A stretch of 64,000 nt of DNA from Lycorma delicatula. Lineage: Eukaryota > Arthropoda > Insecta > Hemiptera > Fulgoridae. The stretch covers positions 153,045,320 to 153,109,319 of the forward strand of contig NC_134460.1 in NCBI RefSeq assembly GCF_047948215.1, given 5' to 3'. The notes below the pieces were generated by a model. That model did not search any database, was not told where the DNA came from, and was given only the letters and a program-made list of their open reading frames with translations. Of the stretch, positions 24,009 through 35,824 are shown piece by piece (the first letter of the stretch is position 1; each line of letters starts with the position of its first letter). The position numbers were made by a program, and so were the translations under genes.

Positions 24009-24298
24009 ACCCACCGGATCGGTCTAGTGGTGAACGCGTCTTCCCAAATCAGCTGATTTGGAAGTCGAAAGTTACAGCGTTCAAGTCCTAGTAAAGCTAT
24101 TTTTACACGGAGTTGAATACTAGATCGTGGATACCGGTGTTCTTTGGTGGTTGGGTTTCAATTAACCACACATCTCAGGTATGGTCAAACTGAGAATGTA
24201 CAAGACTACACTTCATTCACACTCATACATATCATCCTCATTCATCCTCTGAAGTATTATCTAAACGGTAGTTACCGGAGGCTAAAGAGGAAAAAGAA
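24009..24298 (+). mobile_element. SINE family 1, full-length copy B with 17-bp target duplication
   Basis: Full tRNA-derived SINE of 290 bp. The head is CCCACCGGATCGGTCTAGTG with A box GGTCTAGTGG. Then come the 18-bp palindrome CCAAATCAGCTGATTTGG, B box GTTCAAGTCC, the family body and the end GGCTAAAGAGGAAAAAGAA. The target duplication AGTAGATCGATTACCTA is perfect at 23992-24008 and 24299-24315. Confidence 0.9.
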
Positions 24299-24396
24299 AG
24301 TAGATCGATTACCTAGCTTTCCGCTTGACAGCGCCACTGCCATAGTCGGCGACTCCTGAACTTAAAGCCTTCAGTGTTTTTCAGTTTGCTAAACGT

Positions 24397-24687
24397 CCCA
24401 AACGCGATGGTCTACTGGTGATCGCGTCTTCCCAAATCAGCTGATTTGGAAGTCGAGGGTTCTAGCGTTCAAGGCCTTATAAAGTTAGTTATTTTTACAC
24501 GGATTTGAATACTAGATCGTGGAAACCGGTGTTTTTTGGTGGTCAGATTTCAATTAACCACACATCTCAGGAATGGTCGACCTGAGACTGTACAAGAAGA
24601 CTACACTTCATTTACAGTCATATATATCATCCTCATTCATCCTCTGAAGTATTAAGGTAGTTACCGGAGGTTAAACAGGAAAAAGAA
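24397..24687 (+). mobile_element. SINE family 1, full-length copy C with 14-bp target duplication
   Basis: The same 290-bp architecture, with the first dozen bases altered (CCAAACGCGATGGTCTACTG). Perfect duplication AGTTTGCTAAACGT at 24383-24396 and 24688-24701. It lies about 80 bp downstream of copy B in the same orientation. Confidence 0.9.
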
Positions 24688-24701
24688 AGTTTGCTAAACG
24701 T

Positions 24702-25360
24702 GAATATGTATTTACTTCAACGTGCGTTCCATATAAAGTTTTGTCTGTGACCGTCTGAATGACAATAACATTCGTCGATGGCATAATCGTTTTTGAAACA
24801 CCGGATTTCTGCGTAAAATGGAAGAATAGGGTCGATCGAAGGTGCTTAAAGAAAATGATGAACGTGTCAGGGATCTTTCCTGCGTAATCCTAAAATATTT
24901 GTCAAGACGGCCGATCGCGAAATAGCGATGCCGGTAATGAAGTTGTGGAATATTTTAAGAAAAGATTTACTTTTGCGCCCGTACCGTTTATAGCTGTTAC
25001 AGGTTTTGAAGCTTATCGACTAGGCTGTGCGTGTCGACACGGTGATCGAAATGTAGCGTTAAGACGAGGAATTTGTTGATCGTATTCGTGGAAAAGTCAA
25101 CGCGCAAAACGTCCGTATCTGTGGTTAAAAAATTCTTAAAAACTTTCACAGTGCGAAAGGGACTCGCAAAATTAAATTTTTCCATGCAACATCCCGACGG
25201 AAAGTTTAAGGGGCCGTTTTTTCCCGCCGATTTAAACTAACAAAAGTCGCTTTTTTCGATACGATGCGTATACGTTTGTTTTTTCGACTGCAAGATGGAC
25301 CAAAAAATTTTATTTGCGACAAGATTGTGCGCTTCTTCAGCGGTATAAACGGCGATAACA
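24702..25360 (+). pseudogene. Decayed mariner-type transposase (DUF4817-like), N-terminal two thirds
   Basis: One frame from 24874 reads SFLRNPKIFVKTADREIAMP, then MKLWNILRKDLLLRPYRL, the linker between DNA-binding and catalytic domains in this family, with stops at 24993, 25020 and 25053. GKVNAQNVRICG and KNFHSAKGTRK follow. Near 25300 comes a degraded segment corresponding to the second Asp block. 24715-24840 holds fragments of the N-terminal helix-turn-helix. Many stops; the third catalytic block is missing. Confidence 0.65.
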
Positions 25361-28300
25361 TAGATCATAGATTTTGAAAAGTCGTTTGATTATGCGAAAC
25401 GAAATAATTTTTTTTAATTTTATGGAAAATCTATTTGAATTCATAAAGAAAGAAAAGTTATTTCGAACTTTTTCGATAATCAGTAAGTATAAGATCGAGA
25501 AGGAAAACTCCGGTTTAAAAATAACGAAACAAGGACATTATCGTTATTATTTTCACGTTTTATTCACAAGAAGCAATAATTGAAGGACAAATTTAACAAC
25601 AAAATTACAGTTTACGAAGAGAAAGGAAGATATTCATTTAAAAGTAATATAGAGTTAGAGGAAATAATGAATGACGTGAACTAGCTAGGAGAAATATTTT
25701 ATTTTAAAATAAACATAATAATAAAAAAAAATTAAATTTTCGTATCGTTTGTAAAATGATACGAACAAAAAAAGAGAAAAACAGGTTAAATACTGATATA
25801 AAACTAAAACTTGATATACCGGATATTAAGGCGGTACTTATTAACCACTAAAATTACATATCTAAGCGCAATAATGAAGACAACAAAAGAAGGCTATACC
25901 AAATAAAGAAAGGTTTCGTACAAAAAGTCTGCTAAATAACTAAGTTAGATTTACGATTTTAAACAGATTTTTTGGAAGAAATAATTCTTTTTACGGAGAG
26001 TGTTACGCTTTATAGCAGCGATAAATGTATAAGAAAATTACAAAATAATTTTTTTTTTAATTTGATTTTACTAGACGATCTTAACCGATTAATAAAGGTT
26101 GAGTCAAAATATTTGTAAAATAATATTTTAAAAGAATGTTAAATCAGTATTCCAATATTGAATAAGTTCATGAGGTGGGGCAAGAAATGTGCACTTTAAT
26201 AACGCGAATGTGCTTCAAAAACCCTTCATAAAACAATCATAAATAGACCCAGACTTTATTTACCCTACGGCTGTCCTATTTTGGGAATTTAACAATGAGA
26301 CGGCTCTACGTCAAAAGCGTTGTTTTATATATTAACAAAAATATAAACTTCTTCAATACCGCGGTGATTCATCGTATAATGTGAGGCCACGTAATATCAC
26401 CTTTATAATGTCCCGAAATGACTTATCTGTCTCCAGAAGACATTTCATATATATTTCTGCTAAATTAATAAATCTCATTTTTGCTAAGTTCATGTATAGG
26501 AAAGCGAACAAAAAATTCCTTAAAGAAATAGACGAGTAGATGAAGAAAATAATGTGTACGAATCGCTATTCTAAACATGTTTTTGCCATTCTGTCTGATT
26601 GCTACGTAATTAGCTAATTTTGTAATCTATCTTAATAACGTTTTGGTTTTTTTTTTAATATAACATTTTATAACGGAGCTAATCCATACTAAGGAAGGCA
26701 AACTTATTAAAGGTAAATTTATAATTATAATTATAGTCGCAATATTAATACTAAAATTATTTAGTATTATTTTATATTGTTACAAAATAACGTTACAGAT
26801 ACAAATAGCGTAACAGATGTAACAGTATTCATTCTATACAATAATTTATACAATATATTAAGCATAAAAATGTACAACAATATAAATATTTTTACATTAT
26901 CTTCATATTGTATCTTCTTAAATCTACAATGTTTAATTTTAATGCATGGGTGCGGGTGTTCATTTGTTCTAGTATTATGTCAATTTTTTTCTTTCGTTGT
27001 TTTTCTAAGGTAAATGTTAATTTTATTTGATCTCGATCTTTAACAATTATGTACGAACATTTAGTTGCTATTATTTATTTTAAAAATAGTTTTATTTTTT
27101 ATAAATATTATATAAATTCTCACACCTGCGCACACGTTATCTTATGTTTGTTAATTATATATTGTAATTCTTTTTTTGTACAAGGAAAATACAGGTTTAT
27201 TCATTCATATTCATTCAATACAAACAAATTAGAAAAAAAAAGTGTTTTTAAATTAACCATTTTTATTGTAAATTTTGATTTTGTAAACTGTACACCAAAT
27301 TAAAATTAAACAACTTACTATGATTAAATTTGGCGCCGATTTCAAAAGCTCGAAATTTAAAATAAAAGTTATTCTAAGATCTGTTTTATTATTTTTTTCT
27401 ATCGTTTTAGTTTTATTTTAAAATGCGGATGTGTATGGTAACAAAATAAAATTTGCCGGTCGTGTGAAATAATTAATTTACAAGAAACGAGAAGGCGTAA
27501 ATCTGTGTTTTTTAAAAAGTAAGAAAAAGAAAGGAAACTATGCTCGGTTAACAGTCGGTCCTTTTTCCGATATCCATATATAATGCTTAATATACGTCTA
27601 CACAAAAAGAAACTCGGCAACTTTTTTCTTGATGTCGGTTGTTGCGTGAACATATTCATTTATGTTTCTAACCATTCTTTATCGTTTAATTAGGTAACTG
27701 AAACAAAACTTGCTCTCAGTTGCTGTTTCTAAAGGAAACGTTAAAGATCAAAGGAATTACAGGAACGTTAGTAAATATTGTTGTTATTAATGGATTTCTG
27801 TCGATTCATTGCGTGACATTTTGTTTTTAGTTGTTAATTAAAGCTCGCAGATTGTACGCTATTCCCGCTGAAGTCGTTCTGATTGCACCTAAAACATTGA
27901 GATTTCAATAATGTCATCTGAATCGGTGAAAATATAATAAATTTAATTGAATTATATAAAAACTAGCCGGCCCGTCTAGCTAGAACCTGGACCGTCGGAG
28001 CTCAGAACAGCCCAGGCGAATCCCGGAGCCAGCTGAGGGATTCAGACCTGAGGAATTCAGACCGCTAGTAAAACTGAGGAAATCACTTATCTTGAAATTC
28101 GAAATAGGTACGTGAAAATATTAATCTTCTCTTGATCGCCGATGAAGATATAACAACGGTCCACTTATAGGATACAGTTTCTAATGTCTATCCTTAAAAT
28201 TCCCTGATAATAGGTTATCTTTCTTCAAGAAATCAACGCATTGTGAGATTCCGTGATGATTTCTCTCCAAAAGATTTGTTACCGTCCAAACTTTTACGCT

Positions 28301-28925
28301 TTCTTCTTTTTTCTCTTTGCTAGAAATAATGTAAATTGCAGCCAATAGACCACCGTCATTCCGTATATTCATAATTAGATAGCATACTATTAAATACTAC
28401 TCGCAGAATTATTTAGTGATAAAAAGCGCAATTGTAGAAATCGCTGTATCGGTCTAGACAGAACTAAGTATAAAATCTATGAAAGCAGCAACAATAAACT
28501 GTTACTTAAATGAATCGCTTTGGTGCGGATATTATTCGGCTGATTTCTACTTCTAGAAACATCTCTTAATAATTTGAAACACATCGAAAAAAGTTTTTGT
28601 ACCCTATATTTCATTTGGACTAGACGTATCGTTATGAATTTTTCTCTTACTGAATTTTCGTGTGAAAATATTTTGAATATTACGATGATATATCATTACA
28701 CAATAAAAATCCGATACAAAGATGGCGACAAAAAAAAGAAAAATATCTTCGAATCGTCTCTGCAGACGATATAGTTTTTTTTTTAACTATTACTATGAAA
28801 TTATGTAAAAGAAATTTACTTGGGGACCACCAGAGCGAACTACTTACTTTACTTTTTTCATAAAACAATAAAAAATTATTGAAATCGATAGACGGTTAGG
28901 CTTGATCATACAATAATCCAGTTAC
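25361..28925. other. Long AT-rich stretch without recognisable genes
   Basis: ORFs here are 60-90 codons, AT-driven and without motifs. 27965-28080 is a locally GC-richer patch with GAATTCAGAC/GATTCAGACC direct repeats. I saw no TE family. Confidence 0.5.
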
Positions 28926-28929
28926 AAAG

Positions 28930-29330
28930 GATACAATTTATGTTAAAAAAATGTATGTTTTTTTACCAATTTAACAACGTTATTGTACGTCAAACGCAAA
29001 AAAAATGTGTTTTGTGACCCTATTTTTGGCGTTTTACATAGGATATCTTAGAAACTAAGAGAGATACAGTTCTGGGACCTATTTCTTTCGATTTCCCAGC
29101 TCAAAAACCATAAGAAACAATTGAATTTGCCCCTTAATTGACCTTCCCAGAATTTCAGAAAGCCTTAATTTACCCGGAGAAACTGAAACTCGGACGAAAT
29201 CTTTCACTCTGTATAACTCGCTAACGAAGCGTTTTCGGACCTATGTTTATATGAATTTTTTTCTTATTGTTAGCCTCCAGAATGAGTCGTCAAAGTATTG
29301 CCCTATCCTTCTGAATCACCCTGTATAACA
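28930..29330. repeat. Non-autonomous element, copy 1
   Basis: Contains TCTTAGAAACTAAGAGAGA, GGACCTATTTCTTTCGATTT and CTGTATAACTCGCTAACGAA, and ends GAATCACCCTGTATA, which resembles the tips of the DD41D elements. A diverged relative lies at 33560-34000 (AGGACCCTTTGAATTTTTTT and CGGACGTAATCTTTCGC in the same order). Probably a deletion derivative of a Tc1/mariner-type transposon. Confidence 0.45.
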
Positions 29331-30022
29331 ATCGTCGAATGACGGATACCATCGAGAGCCTACTCGATATTAACAGACATATCTTAAGGTGTTAGGATTT
29401 GCTAGAAAGAAAAGCAGGAGGTAAAAAGACTCTAAAGGAAGATTAAAATAACAATAAATATTTACGAACCACAAAACCGAGGATGTAGATTCCCGAGAAT
29501 GAACTGTGTCCCCCGTACGTTTGGATAAACAGACAGCAGGAAAAGGCACTTTGTTTATAAACCTTATGAACAAAAAAAAAAACAGGTGGAATCTATATCT
29601 GACAGCGCTTCATAATATTTTGGAAAAAATCTATTCTGGAGTAATTTTACCTTTTTGAATGCGCTTTAAAGTAATAGTAATTCGGACAAAACAGAAGGAT
29701 CTTTGTCTTCTTTATTTTAAAGACGTTTATCATAAACGTTTAATAAAAATATTCTTGTCTACAAGCTGACCTAAGTGCTTAATAAATGAATCTCCAGTAT
29801 AATAACGATTTATTAAAAATAAATTACGTAACGCGTTAGAAATAGAAAACAATATAAAATAAATAAAAAATAAAATAATGTAATTAGTAGTTTTATGATT
29901 ACTTTATTAACAACCGTACCGTAATTAAATCTTTCATCTTCTTCTGACTTTCATACCCTCTTGTGAAGTTTACGACGTATATATTAAACTCGTTCGGAGT
30001 GAAAAAGTGTGAGCGACCATGA
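29331..30022. other. No gene recognised
   Basis: AT-rich, short chance ORFs only. Confidence 0.5.
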
Positions 30023-30100
30023 ACGTCTGGGGCAGACGTGGGAATCTGTGTAGTAAGCGCCGTAGTAAATGCTACATGCGGCGGTATCTCTAAAAGAGAT
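30023..30100. other. Cluster of three short hairpins (possible structured RNA or DNA)
   Basis: Within 78 bases: ACGTCTG-GGG-CAGACGT (30023-30039); a bulged stem CGCCG...CGGCG with inner TAG/CTA (30058-30083); and ATCTCT-AAA-AGAGAT (30086-30100). No promoter, poly-T terminator or family match was seen. Confidence 0.35.
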
Positions 30101-30940
30101 TATAAAACTTAATAATTATAATCAGTCATCCCGTTCAATAAACAAACCTTCACCTTGCCGAATACAATCTTTTACGATCCCCTTTTTATTTTATACTTTA
30201 CGATTGTATACTTATTAAAAATTTCTTAGATGTAATTTTACCGTAGAAAAACCAACTGGAGCGGAATACTATTCTGTCAGTTTTGATTGGATAACTTATT
30301 ACGCAATCTTTATCACCGTACGTATTAGTTATATCGATTTAATTTTTGACGATCGGGAATTTATCGCTGTATTGTTTTAAAATTTGTCTCGTACATAACC
30401 GTGTAATGTCCTTATAAAATAATCACATAAAGCATCAGAAAAATTATAGTCTACGTAACATCTAAAGGCGGGGCGGGTTTCCCCTACAAGCTGCCCCTAC
30501 TTGCTTTCTCTATCACACTCCTGTAACTCGGCAAAGGAAGCAACACGTGCTGCTGCTTGTCAAAAAAAAAGTAAGACGTCCAAAATGATACAGACTTGTG
30601 TTTATTATTATTTTAATTTTTTTTATTATTGTTTATTCTATTTATTTATTTATTATATTTATTATAAATAAATATATATTATTTATTTACTTAAATTTGT
30701 CCTTTAATCGTTAATTATTTATTACATCTGTTGTTTATTTATTCTATTGTATTTATTTATTTGAGCTATATATAAATTATTTTGTACGACATCATTTTGT
30801 GTTTTACGTTTATAACATATAGTACGAATTAACGTTTTAGTAATTAACTAATTATTAAATTAATTTTACTTATTATATTAAATTCGTTGGGATTTAATAT
30901 CTAGTATTCCTTATTAATTTTTATTTTATTTTATAAATTT
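30101..30940. other. No gene recognised
   Basis: 30468-30560 is a GC-richer patch in otherwise ATTT-repeat-rich sequence. Confidence 0.5.
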
Positions 30941-30950
30941 AACAATGATT

Positions 30951-32167
30951 TACAGGAACCAAACAGCAACAGTAATAATTGAAGAACATAAGAAAGAAGC
31001 CGTAATAAAAAAGGGAGTCCGACAAGGAGGTTCTCTATCCCCGTTACTTTTTAATCTGTACATAGAACTATCAGTTAACGATGCTCAAAAACAATTTAGA
31101 TTTGGATTAAGAGTAGAAGGTGAAAAGATAAAGGTGATACGATTTGCTGGTGATGTAATTCTACCTGAGAGTAAAAAAGATTTAGAATAAACAATGAACG
31201 GCATGGATGAAGTCCTACGCAAGAATTACCGCATGAAAATAAACAAGAACAAAACAAAAGTAATGAAATGTAGTAGAAATATTGAAGATGGGTCACTGAA
31301 TGTAAAAATAGGAAGAGAAAAGATTATGGAGGTAGAAGAATTTTGTTATTTGGGAAATAGAATTACTAAAGATGGACGAAGCAGAAGCGATATAAAATGT
31401 CGAATAGCACTAGCGGAACGAGCTTTCAATCAGAAATATAATTTGTTTACATCAAAATATTTTTGATGTTATCAGAGTAACCGAGAAGAAAAGATTAGAA
31501 GCTTTTGAAATGGGATGCTATAGGACAATGTGAAAAATCAGATGGGTGGATAAAGTAATAAATGAAGAGGTGTTGCGGCAAATTGATGAAGAAAGAAGCA
31601 TTTGGAAAAATATAGTTAAAAGAAGAGACAGACATATATTAAGTCCACATATTAAGGCATCCTGGAATAGTCGCTTTAATAATGGAGGGACAGGTAGAAG
31701 GGAAAAATTGTGCAGGCAGGCAACGTTTGGTGTATGTAAAACAAATTGTTAGGGATGTGGGATGTAGGGTGTATACTGAAACCCACCGGATTGGTCTAGT
31801 GGTGAACGCGTCTTCCCAAATCAGCTGATTTGGAAGTCGAGAGTTCCAGTTCAAGTCCTAGTAAAGCCAGCTATTTTTACACGGACTTGAATACTAGATC
31901 GTGGATATCGGTGTTCTTTGGTGGTTGGGTTTCAATTAACCATACAACTCAGGTATGGTCGAACTGAGAATGTACAAGACTACACTTCATTCACACTCAC
32001 ACATATCATCCTCATTCATCCTCTGAAGTATTATCTAAACGGTAGTTACCGGAGGCTAAACAGAAAAAAAAAGAAAAGGGTGTATACCGAAATGAAACGA
32101 CTAGCCCTAGATAGCGAATCTTTGAGAGCTGCATCAAACCAGTCAAATGTGTGAAGACAAAAGAAAA
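30951..32167 (+). pseudogene. RTE-like LINE, 5'-truncated copy 3, interrupted by a SINE
   Basis: Starts in the reverse transcriptase at the NQTATVIIEEHKKEA segment. The catalytic motif is damaged (RFAGDV-ILPE in place of RFADDIVILAE). A deletion after KYNLFTSK (31459) removes about 30 codons. SINE copy D splits the C-terminal domain, and the tail (MKRLALDSESLRAASNQSNV) resumes at about 32078. Perfect duplication AACAATGATT at 30941-30950 and 32168-32177. Confidence 0.9.
31782..32077 (+). mobile_element. SINE family 1, copy D, nested in LINE copy 3
   Basis: Full-length copy from CCCACCGGATTGGTCTAGTG to GGAGGCTAAACAGAAAAAAA. It is inserted inside the LINE C-terminal coding region. The 15-bp duplication is GGGTGTATACTGAAA at 31767-31781 and GGGTGTATACCGAAA at 32078-32092, one mismatch. 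The SINE is therefore younger than this LINE insertion. Confidence 0.92.
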
Positions 32168-32177
32168 AACAATGATT

Positions 32178-32698
32178 ATAATAATATTACTTCTACTCAC
32201 GTTTCTTTTACACTTTATTTATTTTTGTACAATTTAATTTTTTTTTGTAGTTTTTTTTAGGTCTACAAAACACAAAGAGTATTATTAGTTATTTGTGCGT
32301 ACGTGCCATTTAGAAATAATTTTCATACATAAACTACGCCACGCAAACAAAATCATATCAATATAGCCTACAATAAATAAACAATTCGTTTCATTCACTT
32401 TTGTGTTACTGTTTGTTTATAGCAAAAGCTTAGTTTAACGTACTTGCAAAAAACATTCTTTCAAGAAATAATAAATAAATAATTAGTTTCATATACATCT
32501 TGAACAAAATATTAGGGATAAATAATTTTATTAGTAATAACAAATTATTATAATAGTGACGTCATAATAAATACCATAGCAAGTAATTCGAAGTGCTTTT
32601 GGAATATACTAGTTCGGCACTAATTGAGGAGAAGTCGCTGAGTGATGTTAAAAGCAGCGGAGGGGAGGGATGCCATAGCGTACTACGGCTCCGCCTTC
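32178..32698. other. No gene recognised
   Basis: AT-rich. 32640-32700 is a locally GC-richer patch (AGCAGCGGAGGGGAGGG). Confidence 0.5.
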
Positions 32699-32711
32699 AG
32701 ATATTTACACT

Positions 32712-33006
32712 TCCCCCTGGGTTGACCTAGTGTTGAACGCGTCTTCCCAAATCAGCTGATTTGGAAGTCGAGAGTTCCAGCGTTCAAGTCTAGTAAAGGC
32801 AGTTATTTTTATACTGATTTGAATACTAGATCGTGGATACCAGTGTTCTTTGGTGGTTGGGTTTCAGTTAACCGTACATCTCGGGGATGGTCGAACTGGG
32901 ACTTCACAAAACTACACTTCATATACACTCATCAAAGCGTCCTCGTCCATCCTCTGAAGTAATACCTGAACGGTAATTCCCGTCGGTTAAACAGGAAAAG
33001 AAAGAA
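32712..33006 (+). mobile_element. SINE family 1, full-length copy E
   Basis: Head CCCCCTGGGTTGACCTAGTG, intact 18-bp palindrome, B box with one base lost (GTTCAAGTCTAG), body and end TTAAACAGGAAAAGAAAG. Perfect 13-bp duplication AGATATTTACACT at 32699-32711 and 33007-33019. Confidence 0.9.
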
Positions 33007-33019
33007 AGATATTTACACT

Positions 33020-33559
33020 ACAGCAAGACACAGCCTGTAAAATCGTAAACGTCGAGTAAAATCGACTGCGCTATTCAGCGAAAGATAGTTTCTCTTTAGC
33101 TAAGTTAACTGAACTAATATTGCGTCCACGTCTGGATAAACGTCGCTTCCACGTCTGGATCTACGTCGCTTGTGTCTGTTTATCTCTTTTAACTACAACT
33201 AGTAAATAATGTCTAAATGTATATTTCGGTCGAAAAGTGTCGTGAACCTTTTAATTAAATTAAAATTTTTAAGACTTTTGTTACCGTTATATTTTTTAAG
33301 GTAGAATCCCATTCAAGTTTTGTGTTTGAATTAAAAAGATTGTAGATTTCGTTAGAATTTCAAAATTGTTACAAATTAAATATTGAATTCTTTTTAAATA
33401 TGTTTTTTATAAGTAAAAAATATAAAGTCATGTATCATATATTCGGCGACAAATGTATAAAACATAAATATAAAATCAAATACAGTGTACTAAAAGATAG
33501 TTTTTTTTTTACTCATTTGTATCGTGAGATTTTCAGAATTTTTCTGTTGTTTGGTTTTC
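33020..33559. other. No gene recognised
   Basis: AT-rich with GTCTGGAT/ACGTCGCTT direct repeats at 33125-33170. Confidence 0.5.
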
Positions 33560-34000
33560 AATAAAAATATTTTTTTCGGTTTTTATTGACTTTAACCGCA
33601 TCAATTTTCTCAGAATAAAATTCTTTATAAATTTTGTCTCTGTTTCATTTGGTTATCGGCGAGGATGTTTACCCCAAATCTTAAAAGCGTGCTTTTTGAC
33701 ATCAATTTTGTTGATTTTACAACAATTTTCTGAGAACCAATTATAGGAACAGTTTTAGGACCCTTTGAATTTTTTTCGATTTCTCATGTACAATTGAATA
33801 TAAAACAACTGATTTTGCTTGTGTGTAGAGCTTTCGTATATAATTATTTTACACTTATAGGATAAGTACGGACGTAATCTTTCGCTAACCGTAAACTCGA
33901 AAACTAAGCATTTCCAGGTATATATTTACATTGATTTCGTTATTTTTATGGCAGACATACGTGTATAATGTACGGCAGAAACTTCCTGAAAAATTCTGTG
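33560..34000. repeat. Non-autonomous element, copy 2
   Basis: Diverged relative of 28930-29330, same order of blocks. It directly abuts the left end of the second DD41D transposon. Confidence 0.4.
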
Positions 34001-34009
34001 TATGTATAT

Positions 34010-35332
34010 ATAGGGTCATTCACGGGAACCGGATGTTTTTAAAATAAAAATAAAAAATTGAATATTTACTTTAAAAAAGTTTTATTGGTACTGAAACACT
34101 TGTTAAATCAAAGCATTTGTTACTTACTCGTGAACGAAAAATTATGTCCGCCAAGTGATGTCCATTTTGGGCAATACATTGTTGTAGCCTTTCACGGTAA
34201 CTGGACTCAATTCTTTGCAACATGTCTACATCAATCTGGGTGACGTGATGACGAATTGCGATTTTTAGGTCCAACAATGTACGCGGTTTGTTGCCGTACA
34301 CACGCGATTTCAGAAACCCCCACAGAAAAAATCACAACTACTCAAGTCGGGGGACCGAGGGGGCCAAGGAATATCGCCGAATCTAGAAACGATCCGTCCC
34401 GGAAACAAGTTACGGAGAACAACCATCGTTGCCCTCGCTGTGTGCGCTGTAGCCCCATCCTGCTGGAATAACGCATTTTGAAAATCGATTCCCCGGTTTC
34501 GTAACTCGGGGATGAAAAACGTATTCAACATCGCAATGTAGCGATCGGCTATTACAGTTACGGCAGCATCATTTTCTTCAAAAAAATATGGTCCAATAAC
34601 ACCGACCTTTCCTACTGCACACCAGACAGTCACCTTTGGGCTATGAAGTGGTCTCTCGTAAAGCCGATGTGGGTTTCTTTCTGCCCAATACCGGCAATTC
34701 TGTTTGCTGACGAAGCCGTTCAGATGAAAATGGGGTTCGTCACTCATTAACGATTACAAATTTTCATTTTGTTCAAAAACTGTAAGCATTTGTCGACAAA
34801 ATTGTAATCGCTGCGTGAAATCTTGCTCGTTTAACTGCTGCACGATGGCTATCTTGTAAGGATGGAAATGCAGGTCTGTATGCGGAATTCGTCTTACCGT
34901 ACTTGTGCTCATTTGAAGCGCTGCTGAATGCCTCTGAATGGAGCGGCGTGGGCTTCCCTTACTCGTTCGATGTTTTCCGGAGTGCTAGCAGTTCGTCGGG
35001 GACCCGGTGGTTTTTTCTTCAATATTGAACCGCTTGTTCGAAGGTTGTTTACCCGTCGCGATATTGTGTTACGAGAAGGGACACTTGCATTACGATGGAT
35101 ATTAAACTGACGGCGGAAATCTCGCTGAACAGCAGTTACGGATTCGTCATTTCGCACAAAACTGTCATACGCGTACAGGCGTTGGTCTAGCGTCCACGGC
35201 TCCATCTCAACGACTAAAATGTAAATGCTATGAACAAAGGAAACGTCAGACACCAGCCACGTGCCCCACCGACCACGAACGCCAGAGTACAACCCGCTTC
35301 AAAAACATCCGGTTCCCGTGAATAATCATGTA
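34010..35332. mobile_element. Second DD41D-type Tc1/mariner lineage
   Basis: Inverted repeats ATTCACGGGAACCGGATGTT (left from 34018; right at 35301-35323 in reverse complement) extend imperfectly outward to TA-rich flanks (TATAGGGTC left, TATACATGATT right). Length is about 1.32 kb. The repeat core differs from that of the 13.5-kb element, but the design and transposase are related. Confidence 0.8.
34071..35205 (-). pseudogene. DD41D-type transposase, second lineage, multiply frameshifted
   Basis: The ATG at 35205 gives MEPWTLDQRLYAYDSF, collinear with MDPWSGAQR in the 13.5-kb element. The N-terminal DNA-binding region runs to about 34920, then the frame shifts. A catalytic segment at 34747-34310 carries SDEPHFHLNGFVSKQ (first Asp), FQQDGATAHTAR (second) and PPRSPDLSSCDFF (third), with 41 residues between the last two. 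A further frameshift follows, then a C-terminal domain at 34301-34071 (LLDLKIAIRHHVTQIDVDML). All three Asp codons survive, but at least two frameshifts and a stop before the first Asp block disable it. Confidence 0.85.
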
Positions 35333-35333
35333 T

Positions 35334-35811
35334 AACGGGGGTAGCTAGTTCCACAAGATTATGTAATAATTATTTACTTTTATTATTTTACTTCTATTTT
35401 ATATTGTTTGGTTGTATCACTACTAAGCTTATGTATTAAGAGTTTATAACTGTAAATAATTTTTTTTCATTGTAATCTGTTTATTTTTTTAAATAAAGGT
35501 TATTATAATATTATTTAATATACTCTGCACTCTACTGCCGTTTCTTCTTTTTTGCTTCTGACATAAAATACTTGAGTAAATGATTGACTTTAAAAAAAAA
35601 CCTGTTACCGATTGCACAGGAAAATGTTAATAAAAATACGAGTAAAAGAAACAATTACTACGTTTATATAGATTTGAAATTCAACACGCATCGACAGGAA
35701 TAAACATGCAATTACTCGTTTACCACATGTGACAGATTTCGTACTGAGAAAATTAGAACAAGCACCGATAATCCTGTTAATTTATGCAGGATTGAACAAA
35801 TCGCATTGTTT
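35334..35811. other. No gene recognised
   Basis: AT-rich, no ORF of note. Confidence 0.5.
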
Positions 35812-35824
35812 CTCGTAAAGACCT

